Assembly: GCA_013214945.1 (NCBI GenBank)
Contig: JABSRT010000012.1
Coordinates: 62,001-126,000 of the forward strand
From: Gammaproteobacteria bacterium
Lineage (GTDB): Bacteria; Pseudomonadota; Gammaproteobacteria; Enterobacterales; Psychrobiaceae
Length of the DNA stretch: 64,000 nucleotides
Direction: 5' to 3'
The position numbers and the translations under genes are program-made. A model generated the notes under the pieces. That model made no database searches. It worked only from the letters and a program-made list of their open reading frames with translations, and was not told the DNA's origin. Position 1 is the first letter of the stretch. Each line of letters begins with the position of its first letter. Shown here one piece after another: positions 55,506 to 64,000 of the stretch.

Positions 55506-57341
55506 ATGCTAAATAAATACCCATTATGGAAGAGCCTGCTGGTTGCTTTGACCGTATTGGTGGGCATGCTTTATGCTACCCCCAACCTTTACGAGCCGGA
55601 TCACGCCTTGCAAATATCTGGGATCCGTGGTGCTGATGTTAATTTACCAACGTTTGAACGGATCCAAAGAAAGCTGACCAGTAATTTTGATGTTAAGTCA
55701 GCCGTACTGGAAAATGGTCAGGTTTTAGTTCGTTTTAACGGACTAAAAGATCAACTTAAGGCACGTGAAGCTGCAATAGCCCTACTTGGTGACAAGTTTA
55801 CTGTCGCTCTTAATATGGCGCAGACCACTCCGGGTTGGTTAAATGCTATTGGTGCATCACCACTTAATCTAGGCTTAGATTTACGTGGTGGTATTTACTT
55901 CCTAATGGAAGTTGATATGAATGATTTACTTAAAACCACGCGTCAGCAAATGGTGTTGGATTTTAAGTCTGATTTACGTCAAGACAAGATTCGCTATAAA
56001 TCGATTCGTCTCAACTCTGATGGTGTGATACTTAAGTTTCGTGATCAAAAGACTTTAGACGTCGCTTTATCATTGCTTAAGACTAATTATCGCACCACGG
56101 TATTCCATCAACCTAGCACTGAACCATTAGCTATTCGTGCACGGATGAGTGATCAATTATTACGTGAGACTAAGCTTGCAGCTGTTGAACAAAATATTAC
56201 GATTATTCGTAGCCGTGTTAACGAGCTAGGGGTTGCTGAACCTGATGTTCAACGTCAGGGTGACGATCGTATCGTTGTTCAGTTACCCGGTATTCAAGAT
56301 ACTGCGCGCGCCAAAGAGCTTTTAGGTGCCACAGCGACACTTGAGTTCCATATGGTTGACGATCGTGCTCAAAGTAATGGTAATGTACCAGCCGGATCTA
56401 AGCTCTACCAGCGTCGTGAAGGCGGTGTTGTTGTGCTTAAGAAAGAGATCATGCTGCGCGGTACCCATATTACGGGTGCACAATCGGGCTTTAGTCAATC
56501 TTCACAACCTGAAGTGAGTATTAAACTTGATGCTAAGGGCGGCCATAAAATGTCCGAAGGCACCAAGAATAATATTGGCAAGCCAATGGCTACGGTATTT
56601 ATTGAGTATAAACCTACGGGCAAAACAGACAAAAACGGTAAGAAAATCCTTAAGAAAGTTGAGGAAGTTATCAGTGTTGCGACGATCAATGATCGTTTAG
56701 GTCGTAACTTTGTGATTACCGGTCTTGATAGCCCAGCAGAAGCGCGTTCGTTGTCTTTATTATTGCGAGCAGGTGCCTTGCGTGCACCGATTCAAATTAT
56801 TGAAGAGCGTACTGTTGGTCCAAGCTTAGGCCAAGAAAACATTGAGCAAGGTGCATCAGCAATCGCTTACGGTTTAATGGCTGTGCTGTTGTTTATGTTG
56901 GTTTACTACCGCGGTTTTGGGGTGGTTGCTAATATTGCACTAGCGGTCAATGTGGTGTTGATTCTTGGGGTGATGTCAATGATCCCTGGTGCAACGTTAA
57001 CGTTGCCTGGCATGGCTGGTATCGTTTTGACCGTTGGTATGGCAGTTGATGCTAATGTGCTAATTTTTGAACGGATCAGAGAAGAACTTGCCGCAGGGCG
57101 TTCGCCACAGCAGGCAATTCATCATGGTTATGAGGCGGCATTCTCGACTATTTTCGATGCTAACATTACGACCTTGATTGCAGCTATTATTTTGTTTTCG
57201 TTTGGCGCTGGCCCGATCAAAGGTTTTGCGGTGACGTTATCAATAGGTATTGTTACTTCGGTATTTACCGCGGTAGTGGTTACACGCGCTATTGTCAACT
57301 GGTATGTTAGTGGCAAACGCATTGATAAATTATCAATTTAG
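55506..57341 (+). CDS. secD: Protein translocase subunit SecD
   Basis: A 611-residue RND-type protein with six membrane helices and a large periplasmic part. LGLDLRGGIYFLMEVD near 122-137, and the C-terminal transmembrane block with GMAVDANVLIFERIREEL. With SecF it uses the proton gradient to pull proteins out of SecYEG. Spacing to yajC is fourteen bases. Confidence 0.96.
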   Translation: MLNKYPLWKSLLVALTVLVGMLYATPNLYEPDHALQISGIRGADVNLPTFERIQRKLTSNFDVKSAVLENGQVLVRFNGLKDQLKAREAAIALLGDKFTVALNMAQTTPGWLNAIGASPLNLGLDLRGGIYFLMEVDMNDLLKTTRQQMVLDFKSDLRQDKIRYKSIRLNSDGVILKFRDQKTLDVALSLLKTNYRTTVFHQPSTEPLAIRARMSDQLLRETKLAAVEQNITIIRSRVNELGVAEPDVQRQGDDRIVVQLPGIQDTARAKELLGATATLEFHMVDDRAQSNGNVPAGSKLYQRREGGVVVLKKEIMLRGTHITGAQSGFSQSSQPEVSIKLDAKGGHKMSEGTKNNIGKPMATVFIEYKPTGKTDKNGKKILKKVEEVISVATINDRLGRNFVITGLDSPAEARSLSLLLRAGALRAPIQIIEERTVGPSLGQENIEQGASAIAYGLMAVLLFMLVYYRGFGVVANIALAVNVVLILGVMSMIPGATLTLPGMAGIVLTVGMAVDANVLIFERIREELAAGRSPQQAIHHGYEAAFSTIFDANITTLIAAIILFSFGAGPIKGFAVTLSIGIVTSVFTAVVVTRAIVNWYVSGKRIDKLSI

Positions 57342-57350
57342 GAGATTGTG

Positions 57351-58301
57351 ATGTTTCAAATTTTTAAAGCAAAAGCCACTATCGCCTTTATGAAGCAACG
57401 TAAGGTGGCCATGGCTGCCTCGGTGCTGTTGATAATCGCCAGTGTGCTTAGTTTAGCGACGTTTAAGCTAAATTTGGGATTAGACTTTACCGGTGGCACC
57501 GTGATTGAAGTTGGCTTTAATCAAGATGCAGACTTAAAAAAAATTAGAACGATACTGGCAGAAACAGGATTTTCTGACGCGATAGTTCAAAACTTTGGTA
57601 GTCCACGTGATGTCTTGGTTCGTTTAGCTCCAAGGGCTGATATCAACAATGAAACTATTGGCAGTGATGTGCTTGCGGCGCTTAGAGCAGGTACTGGCGA
57701 TCAAGTTGAGATGCGTCGGATCGAATTTGTTGGCCCTAAAGTGGGCGGCGAGTTGACCGAAAAAGGCGGCTTAGCAATGCTAACGGCGCTTATCTGTATC
57801 ATGATTTATGTCTCGTTACGTTTTGAATGGCGTTTTGCGCTAGGTGCAGTAGCAGCCTTAGCGCACGATGTTATCATTACTTTGGGTCTATTCTCTGTTC
57901 TGCAGTTAGAGTTTGATTTAACGGTGTTAGCGGCTATTCTAGCGGTTATTGGCTATTCGTTAAATGATACTATCGTGGTGTCGGATCGTATTCGTGAAAA
58001 CTTTAGAAAGTTACGTACGGGTTCTCCGAGTGAAGTGATTGACATTTCATTAACGCAAACCTTAAGTCGTACCTTCATTACCTCACTAACGACCATTTTT
58101 GTGTTGTTAGCGCTGTTTTTACAAGGCGGTGCTTTAATCCACGGTTTTGCAACGGCCTTGTTATTTGGCGTATTCGTTGGTACTTATTCGTCGATTTATG
58201 TTGCTTCTTCGGTCGCCCTAGGACTAGGAATCACCAAAGAAGACTTAATTCCGGTTGAAGTAGAAAAAGAAGGTGCCGATCAAGATATCTTGATGCCATA
58301 A
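57351..58301 (+). CDS. secF: Protein translocase subunit SecF
   Basis: A 316-residue six-helix RND protein. LGLDFTGGTVIEVG near the N-terminus, and SLNDTIVVSDRIRENFRK near the end of the third or fourth helix. The ATG at 57351 has AGGAGA six bases upstream; the preceding GTG is a possible alternative. Confidence 0.95.
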   Translation: MFQIFKAKATIAFMKQRKVAMAASVLLIIASVLSLATFKLNLGLDFTGGTVIEVGFNQDADLKKIRTILAETGFSDAIVQNFGSPRDVLVRLAPRADINNETIGSDVLAALRAGTGDQVEMRRIEFVGPKVGGELTEKGGLAMLTALICIMIYVSLRFEWRFALGAVAALAHDVIITLGLFSVLQLEFDLTVLAAILAVIGYSLNDTIVVSDRIRENFRKLRTGSPSEVIDISLTQTLSRTFITSLTTIFVLLALFLQGGALIHGFATALLFGVFVGTYSSIYVASSVALGLGITKEDLIPVEVEKEGADQDILMP

Positions 58302-58318
58302 ACCAGCGCCTATTATCC

Positions 58319-58349
58319 TGCCGACTCAAAGCCTTGAGTCGGCATTTTC
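58319..58349 (+). terminator. Terminator of secDF
   Basis: TGCCGACTCAA and TTGAGTCGGCA form a perfect 11-bp stem with a four-base loop, followed by TTTT. Confidence 0.88.
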
Positions 58350-58407
58350 GGTTACTTTTATTGATTAAATTTGTATAAGTTTTCCGACTTACCCTAAGTA
58401 ACTCCCT

Positions 58408-58436
58408 TGAATCATTAGTAAAGATATGTTTACACT
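58408..58436 (+). promoter_or_regulatory. Probable sigma-70 promoter of tyrR overlapping a TyrR box
   Basis: TTGAAT (58408-58413), 17-base spacer, TACACT (58431-58436). AGTAAA-N6-TTTACA at 58417-58434 matches the TyrR box TGTAAA-N6-TTTACA at all but the first base. Bound TyrR would cover the promoter, which fits known tyrR autorepression in enterics. Confidence 0.6.
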
Positions 58437-58467
58437 GTAGCTCACTGTTAATCATTGAGGATCTATT

Positions 58468-60063
58468 GTGCGTTTAGAAGTCATTTGTGAAAACCGTTTG
58501 GGCATTGCGCGAGAAATATTAACGCTATTGGCCAGCTTTGATCTTAACTTGCGTGCAATCGATGCTGATCAAACCGGCCGGATTTACGTTCACTTTCCAA
58601 AATTAGAATTTAGTGAATTTCAGTCTCTGATGCTCAATATCCGAAAGATTGAAGGCGTAAATGATGTACGACGGGTACCACATTTACCTTCCGAGCAAGA
58701 GCATTATGGTTTACTAACATTATTAAAAACCATTCCGGATCCTATTTTTTCAATTGATGCCAAAGGGCAAATAACTCGGGCCAATGAAGCCGGAATTAGT
58801 TTGTTACAATGCCAAGATCAGGTATTAACCGCGAGCTCATTACAACAATGGATAAGTGGCTTTTCATTTAGTAAGTGGCTAGCCAGTGACGATGTTACGC
58901 CGCAAGTGTGTAAAGTGACGGTTGCAACGATTGAATATTTAGCTGAAATCATGCCGGTCTATTTTTCTGATGGTGAAGAAGAGGCTGATATCTTAACCGG
59001 TGCCGTCGTGATATTAAAATCATCCGTTAGAATCGGTAAGCAATATAACGCCCTTAACCAACGCAGTAATCCACTGAATGGCTCTGATAGTTTTCGCCCG
59101 GTAATTGCGCAATCTCCGTCGATGAAAACCCTGATTAAACAGGCCGGAATATTCGCGACGTGCCAAGCACCCATTTTAATTCAAGGTCAAACAGGTAGTG
59201 GTAAACAACTGTTGGCGCGGGCATGTCACGCGGCTAGCTCACGACACAACAAACCATTTGTGGTGCTCAATTGTGCTAATTTGTCGCCACTAACGGCTGA
59301 GCTGGAGTTGTTTGGCCAATCGGCGCCAAACCAAAGTTTTACTCAGGACGTTTCATCAGCAGAGCAGGGTTTACTGGCGAAATGTGAAGGGGGCACGCTC
59401 TTTTTAAATCAAATATCTGAGTTATCTTTAGCGCACCAAGGTATGTTATTAGGGTTGCTTGAAACCGATACGTACCGTGCAATTGGCAGCACCGTCGACA
59501 GGGTAGCCGATGTCCGGATTATCTGTTCTTCGCAACAAGACTTGGCTCAGTTATGTCAAACGGGTGCAATGCGAGAAGACTTTTATTATCGTATTAATGG
59601 CCTATGCCTAAATATATTACCGCTGAATCAACGTCGTAAGGACATAATTGCCTTGGCGGAGCATTTTGTTGAAATATACAGCCAACAATTATCGAGCACA
59701 GTAGTACGATTATCTCAACCTGGTCGCGATCATCTGTTAAATTATGGCTGGCCTGGCAATGTGCGGCAGCTTAAACAAGCAATATATAGCGGTATTAGCT
59801 TGGCAGACAATACGTTTGAACTGACGGTTGAACATTTGAGCCTACCATCATTTAATCAAGCTTTTGGCTATTTTGATGACAGCTTCGAGGGCACGTTAGA
59901 TCAGGCAACCAAACAATTTGAAGCTGATATATTACGGCGGTTGTACCCAGCCTATCCTAGTACTCGATTATTAGCTAAAAAGCTCGGGATCTCTCATACC
60001 GCGATAGCCAATAAACTGCGTGAGCATGGTATTGCTAAAAAACGCGTTCGTGATACTTTATAA
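58468..60063 (+). CDS. tyrR: Aromatic amino acid regulator TyrR
   Basis: A 531-residue regulator. The ACT domain (about 1-70, MRLEVICENRLGIAREIL), a PAS domain (about 80-140), an AAA+ domain (about 205-430) with Walker A GQTGSGKQ near 240, and a C-terminal Fis-type HTH (LAKKLGISHTAIANKLREHG). The GAFTGA loop is replaced by a stretch around FGQSAPNQSF, as expected for TyrR, which acts with sigma-70 rather than sigma-54. It starts with GTG after TGAGGAT. Controls transport and synthesis of Tyr, Phe and Trp in relatives. Confidence 0.93.
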   Translation: MRLEVICENRLGIAREILTLLASFDLNLRAIDADQTGRIYVHFPKLEFSEFQSLMLNIRKIEGVNDVRRVPHLPSEQEHYGLLTLLKTIPDPIFSIDAKGQITRANEAGISLLQCQDQVLTASSLQQWISGFSFSKWLASDDVTPQVCKVTVATIEYLAEIMPVYFSDGEEEADILTGAVVILKSSVRIGKQYNALNQRSNPLNGSDSFRPVIAQSPSMKTLIKQAGIFATCQAPILIQGQTGSGKQLLARACHAASSRHNKPFVVLNCANLSPLTAELELFGQSAPNQSFTQDVSSAEQGLLAKCEGGTLFLNQISELSLAHQGMLLGLLETDTYRAIGSTVDRVADVRIICSSQQDLAQLCQTGAMREDFYYRINGLCLNILPLNQRRKDIIALAEHFVEIYSQQLSSTVVRLSQPGRDHLLNYGWPGNVRQLKQAIYSGISLADNTFELTVEHLSLPSFNQAFGYFDDSFEGTLDQATKQFEADILRRLYPAYPSTRLLAKKLGISHTAIANKLREHGIAKKRVRDTL

Positions 60064-60125
60064 ATTAAGATGTCGCTGCCTATGCTTTTGAATGACAAGT
60101 TAACAACACTGTTGCGCAAGTTTTA

Positions 60126-60416
60126 ATGATTATTTGGCTGCTAATTTTATTATTTATCACTAGCTTGTCTGTGCTGATATGGAACAGGAACTGGAAGGTA
60201 TTTTTATTAGCACTTATGCCCCTGATATATGCGATAGTTGATATATACTTAGTATGTCAGTTGTCAGGGCATCGTTCAGAAGCCTGTGTGTGGGGATATT
60301 TAAGTTATCTTTATACACTAATAATAGGCAGCTGCTTTTATCTAACGATTACATTATTTCAAGTCGTAATAGCAAGTATCCGCAAAGATAAGACTGCTAA
60401 ATCAAATAAATCATAG
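60126..60416 (+). CDS. Small membrane protein of unknown function
   Basis: A 96-residue protein with three hydrophobic segments (about 2-18, 24-43 and 58-85) and a Lys-rich tail (RKDKTAKSNKS). Two Cys flank a His-containing loop (CQLSGHRSEAC). I recognise no family. The ribosome site is weak and the codon use is AU-rich. It lies alone between tyrR and the end of htpX. Confidence 0.5.
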   Translation: MIIWLLILLFITSLSVLIWNRNWKVFLLALMPLIYAIVDIYLVCQLSGHRSEACVWGYLSYLYTLIIGSCFYLTITLFQVVIASIRKDKTAKSNKS

Positions 60417-60576
60417 CTAACCTAAAACTGGCGGCTAAAAGGGCAATGCTTGAGAGAAACACTAAATAGCGTTGTTGTAAAATGCGCTAATTTGGTCAGC
60501 GGGCTTATGAAAAACATTGAAGTTTGAGTTGATAGCTAACTTGATAATTAAGTAATAAATACTGCACCGAATAAAG

Positions 60577-60601
60577 CTCACGGCACCTTGCGGCTACCGT
60601 G
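60577..60601 (-). terminator. Possible htpX terminator hairpin
   Basis: TCACGG/CCGTGA arms 6 bp long with a 13-base loop, about 16 bases after the htpX stop on the minus strand, followed by GCTTTATT. Weak. Confidence 0.35.
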
Positions 60602-60616
60602 ATTTGCTGTAATAGC

Positions 60617-61480
60617 TTAACTTAATGCTTTAATCCGTTGTTCAAGAGGCGGGTGACTCATCAACCATTGCGAGAAACCTTGCTTGCCATTGATGCCAAG
60701 CGCCATCATGCTTGATTCCATCTGGCTCTCATTACCACGGTTTAAACGCTCTAACGCCGCGCGCATTTTATGCTTTGACGTTAGCTTAGCAGCGCCTTCG
60801 TCGGCTTTAAATTCACGCTGACGCGAGAAGTAAGCAACCACGACACTGGCCAACACCCCAAATACCATTTCTAAAGCGATAACCACGCCAAAATAAGCGA
60901 TGGTGCCTAACCCGCCTTCACCGTCTTCGTCTTTAGTTGCACTGTCGATTGCACCTGCAATTAGGCGAGCAGCGAAAATTACAAAGGTATTTACGACCCC
61001 TTGGATCAAGGCTAAAGTAATCATGTCACCGTTGGCAACATGGCTTATTTCATGGGCTAAAACGGCTTCAACCTCGTCGCGGCTCATTTGATTTAATAAA
61101 CCGCTACTAACAGCAACCAAGGCTTTATTGCGACTTGCACCGGTAGCAAAAGCATTCATGTCCTCACTTGGGTATATTGCGACTTCAGGCATCGTAATAT
61201 TAGCCAATTTAGCTTGAGTGGCAACAGTGTCTAATAACCAGTGCTCTGTTTCGTTTTTAGGCTGTGTGATGACTTGGGCACCGGTAGTACGTTTAGCCAT
61301 CCATTTAGACATTAACAGCGATATAATCGAACCACCAAAGCCAAAGACTGCGGCTAAGACTAATAGGCCAGTTATGCTTGAACGGTCAAGGCCAAAGACA
61401 CTAAATATAACACTTAGTACGATGCTTAATACGACCATCACAGCGATATTGGTGAGTAAAAATAGGGCAATACGTTTCAT
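60617..61480 (-). CDS. htpX: Membrane zinc metalloprotease HtpX
   Basis: A 287-residue M48 peptidase. Two N-terminal membrane helices (about 5-28 and 35-58), HEISH motif at H143-E144-I-S-H147, and third ligand Glu in [10 protein letters not shown]. Two further hydrophobic segments lie between (about 155-210). It removes damaged membrane proteins together with FtsH in E. coli. The ATG follows TTGGAATTTTA. Confidence 0.95.
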   Translation of the reverse strand: MKRIALFLLTNIAVMVVLSIVLSVIFSVFGLDRSSITGLLVLAAVFGFGGSIISLLMSKWMAKRTTGAQVITQPKNETEHWLLDTVATQAKLANITMPEVAIYPSEDMNAFATGASRNKALVAVSSGLLNQMSRDEVEAVLAHEISHVANGDMITLALIQGVVNTFVIFAARLIAGAIDSATKDEDGEGGLGTIAYFGVVIALEMVFGVLASVVVAYFSRQREFKADEGAAKLTSKHKMRAALERLNRGNESQMESSMMALGINGKQGFSQWLMSHPPLEQRIKALS

Positions 61481-61506
61481 TAAAATTCCAAGTTTAAAAT
61501 ATTAAC

Positions 61507-61538
61507 GACATAATATGTCATTCATATTTTATTTCAAG
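61507..61538 (-). promoter_or_regulatory. Possible heat-shock (sigma-32) promoter and palindrome of htpX
   Basis: On the minus strand CTTGAAA (61538-61532) is followed after eleven bases by TGACATAT. The latter overlaps a 13-bp palindrome GACATAATATGTC (61507-61519). htpX is heat-inducible in E. coli; the -10 match here is partial. Confidence 0.35.
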
Positions 61539-61555
61539 TGATTTAGGTTAGTTTG

Positions 61556-64000
61556 TCACTGCTCTTGAGCATCAATAATGAAATGTTGGTTGGTTAAAAG
61601 TGAACTAATTGGCAGTGGTTTACTGTGATAAAACCCTTGAATAACGTCGATCGATAGCTCTTTTAATAGTGGGATTAGCTCAGGATTTTCAACATGTTTG
61701 GCCATTGTTGTTATATTCATTACTCTGGCCATTGCGGCAATTGATTGTACTTGTACTCGAGCAACTTTGTTGTCGACAATACTGTTAATTAAATGGCCAT
61801 CAATGTTTACTCGACAAATCGGGATATCGCGCATCTGGGCAAAAGATAAATTACCATTGCCAAAATTATCAAGCGCAAAGTTAACCCCGTATTGATGTAA
61901 AGATTCAATGAAGTTATAAGCTTTAGAAAGACTAGATAATGCGATATATTCGGTTATTTCAAAGACTAAATGTTTAGCTAAGTCTTTATGCTGCTCGATA
62001 ATTGAGATGATTTTTATCAGTTGTGAATCGTCACCAAAAGACGCTGAACTTAAATTGATCGATATACTATTTATTGATTTCAGTTGCTTACTGTGGCGGC
62101 TCATCCATTGCAGAGTATGTTCGATGACCCATAAATCTAATTGCGACGCTAAATTATAGCGAATAGCAGCGGATAAAAATTGTTTTGGAAAAATGAGCTT
62201 ATTACCATCTTTTAAACGAATTAATATTTCAATACCCGCGGTATCTTCTGTGGTCAACAAATGACTGCTGGTTTGCACATACAAGATAAAGTTATTATTT
62301 TCCAACGCCGTTCTAATTTTATTGGCCCAATAAGCATCGCCAAACAAGTTGACGTTTGGTTGATCGACTCGTTGATAAAGAATGGTCTGATTACCGCCAC
62401 CGATTTTCGCTTGAAAACAGGCTAAATCAGCTTGCACCATTAACTGTTCATAGCTTTCACTGTTCTGATCAATCCAGGTAATGCCAATGCGGCCGGTAAT
62501 AGATAACTGGTTGGTTTGCCACATAAATTTATGGTCTTCTAACAAAGTTAATAACTCATCACAACACCGTCTGGCAGATTCTAGCGAACAATCTTTCATT
62601 AAAATGGCAAACTGATCAGCATTAAGCCGGGCTAGGGTATCTCGTTGTCGTAAATGATTGCGGAAGATAGCCGCAATCTGGCGCAAAAATTCGTCACCGG
62701 CAGTTTGACCGCATTGGCGATTAATCTGATTAAAATTGTCTAAGTCTACGACGCAAATGGCGTGTTGATTATGTTCTAACTTGGCCGAATCAATAGCTAG
62801 CAGGACATTTTTATTGAAACCGTGCGTGTTGATTAAGCCCGTTAACATGTCATGGTTCAGCTGATAATCAAATTGGCTGGTTTGGTGTCTATTTTCGGTA
62901 ATATCTTCTTGAACAATGACAAACTTTGTAATGGTGCCTTGGGCATTTTTTATCGGTGATATATGATCATATGCCCAATAGGCATCGCCATTTTTCTTGA
63001 TACTTTTTATTTCGCCACGCCAATCTTTACCTTGAGTGACACATTGCCAGATCTCTTCCTGCAGAGCGGTATTGTCCTTGGAGGAGGTTAATTTATTGTA
63101 GGGTTTTCCGACCAATTCTGCCGCTTGATAACCCGTAAGCAAACAAAATTTAGGGTTAACATAATCAATGTTCAAACAGCGATCGATAATCAGCAAGGCG
63201 TTTGGACTGTGTTGTACCGCAAGCGATATTTTACGCAACCTTTGACTATCGCGGTGACGCTCAATCGCTAATGCCGTTAAAGTTGCTGCTTCTTTGAGTG
63301 CAAGCACCAACGCGGGTGACGCCGGATTGACGATTTTTGAATAAATATCAAAACAGCCCAACAATTCTCCGCTCGCACTATGAATAGGATTGGACCATGC
63401 TGAACGAATACTGTTGTTCCATGAAATATGTTTAAAATCGATCCAGTAAGGATGAGTTAAAACATCTTCAACGATAACCATTTTATTTAAATAAGCGGCA
63501 CTACCACAGGATATTACCCGCTCGCCAATTTCAAGTTCTGTTAGTGACTGATGAAAATTATTGGCTAGTTTGGGCGCAATCACTTCAACAAACCGCCTGT
63601 TGTTATGATCGGTCAGTAATACTGCGCCCGCAATATCATCAAACTTAGACTCAATATCATTGATAATGTGTTCAAAAATACTATTAATTGGTTTTTCGTG
63701 GGCCAGCATATCCAAAATAACATTGCGGCTAGTATGTGCATTAGTTGCTTGTTTTAATTGAGTTATGTCTTCAATTAATATCATTGCACCAGTAAGCAGT
63801 TTGTTATCTTGATAAATTAGCTTACTTTGTGATTTTAAGGTTACAGGTAGCCGACTAGGCGGCGTAATAACTGTTTCTACCTCAAGTTCCTCACCACGAT
63901 AAAGTGCTTTATGAAGCAAGCCGTTGACTAGGTTTTCGACCGTATTGTTGGCAAGGTTTTCAGTTTTAGCATCACCGGTTAAATACTGTTTATCATCGCT
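61556..64000 (-). CDS. PAS/GAF/PAS/GGDEF/EAL protein with degenerate motifs (5' end cut)
   Basis: The frame stays open from 64000 to the stop at 61556, so at least 815 residues are present and the start lies outside. Order: the end of a PAS domain, a GAF domain (about 60-240 of the visible part), a PAS/PAC (NPKFCLLTGYQAAELVGKPYN), GGDEF, EAL. The GGDEF signature is NADQF (in LARLNADQFAIL) and the EAL signature is EIL; DDFG is DNFG, the Lys before ID is replaced (CRVNID), and AEGVE is AKHVE. INLSS, EITEY and QGFYHSKP are kept. This predicts a non-catalytic or weak c-di-GMP protein, perhaps a binding sensor; that is inference. Confidence 0.85.
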   Translation of the reverse strand, partial: SDDKQYLTGDAKTENLANNTVENLVNGLLHKALYRGEELEVETVITPPSRLPVTLKSQSKLIYQDNKLLTGAMILIEDITQLKQATNAHTSRNVILDMLAHEKPINSIFEHIINDIESKFDDIAGAVLLTDHNNRRFVEVIAPKLANNFHQSLTELEIGERVISCGSAAYLNKMVIVEDVLTHPYWIDFKHISWNNSIRSAWSNPIHSASGELLGCFDIYSKIVNPASPALVLALKEAATLTALAIERHRDSQRLRKISLAVQHSPNALLIIDRCLNIDYVNPKFCLLTGYQAAELVGKPYNKLTSSKDNTALQEEIWQCVTQGKDWRGEIKSIKKNGDAYWAYDHISPIKNAQGTITKFVIVQEDITENRHQTSQFDYQLNHDMLTGLINTHGFNKNVLLAIDSAKLEHNQHAICVVDLDNFNQINRQCGQTAGDEFLRQIAAIFRNHLRQRDTLARLNADQFAILMKDCSLESARRCCDELLTLLEDHKFMWQTNQLSITGRIGITWIDQNSESYEQLMVQADLACFQAKIGGGNQTILYQRVDQPNVNLFGDAYWANKIRTALENNNFILYVQTSSHLLTTEDTAGIEILIRLKDGNKLIFPKQFLSAAIRYNLASQLDLWVIEHTLQWMSRHSKQLKSINSISINLSSASFGDDSQLIKIISIIEQHKDLAKHLVFEITEYIALSSLSKAYNFIESLHQYGVNFALDNFGNGNLSFAQMRDIPICRVNIDGHLINSIVDNKVARVQVQSIAAMARVMNITTMAKHVENPELIPLLKELSIDVIQGFYHSKPLPISSLLTNQHFIIDAQEQ

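Overview
The window is a polar-flagellum and chemotaxis chromosomal region of a gammaproteobacterium. It is most like marine Alteromonadales (Shewanella, Colwellia or Pseudoalteromonas relatives). The evidence is the FlrA/FlrB/FlrC hierarchy, FlhF/FlhG, the fliA-cheYZAB-motCD-parC-parP-cheW-DUF2802 order also known from Pseudomonas, and moderately AT-rich DNA. I cannot name the species.

Layout. 1-234 is the 5' part of a minus-strand sugar amidotransferase (PseA/WbpG type). 766-6511 holds five tandem short flagellin genes. Each has its own FliA (sigma-28) promoter with exactly 15 bases between TAAA and GCCG, followed by a conserved leader motif near the expected mRNA 5' end. 6699-8566 is flaG-fliD. 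fliS and a FliT-like gene lie on the opposite strand, convergent with fliD (8599-9336). 9688-19493 is a flagellin glycosylation island: a Maf glycosyltransferase on the plus strand facing a minus-strand operon legB-legC-legG-legI-legH-ptmE-legF for CMP-legionaminic acid. 19792-23793 is flrA and flrBC. 23955-30025 is fliEFGHIJ, 30190-38024 fliKLMNOPQR-flhB, and 38521-43823 flhA-flhF-flhG-fliA. 43862-52620 is the chemotaxis and second-stator block. The last part is housekeeping: queA-tgt-yajC-secD-secF, tyrR, a small membrane protein, htpX (minus), and an edge-truncated PAS/GAF/GGDEF/EAL protein (minus).

How it works together. FlrA should switch on sigma-54 promoters. Good -24/-12 matches (GG-N10-GC) precede flrBC, fliE, fliK, flhA and maf, with a weaker one before fliS on the minus strand. 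FlrB/FlrC then drive later structural genes, and FliA drives the flagellins. The Leg operon would supply the activated nonulosonic acid that Maf attaches to flagellin, and the PseA-like enzyme at the left edge could add an amidino modification. ParC/ParP would place the chemotaxis arrays at the pole, where FlhF/FlhG place the flagellum.

Most of the window is well-known machinery. The less ordinary items are the conserved leader element repeated in front of all five flagellins, the mosaic flagellin paralogues, a ten-unit in-frame 12-bp repeat inside fliK (the hook-length ruler), four copies of a short acidic motif in the CheA linker, the inverted fliS/fliT-like pair, and a terminal GGDEF/EAL protein whose signature motifs are both degenerate. 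I found no CRISPR, tRNA, rRNA, prophage or intact insertion sequence.
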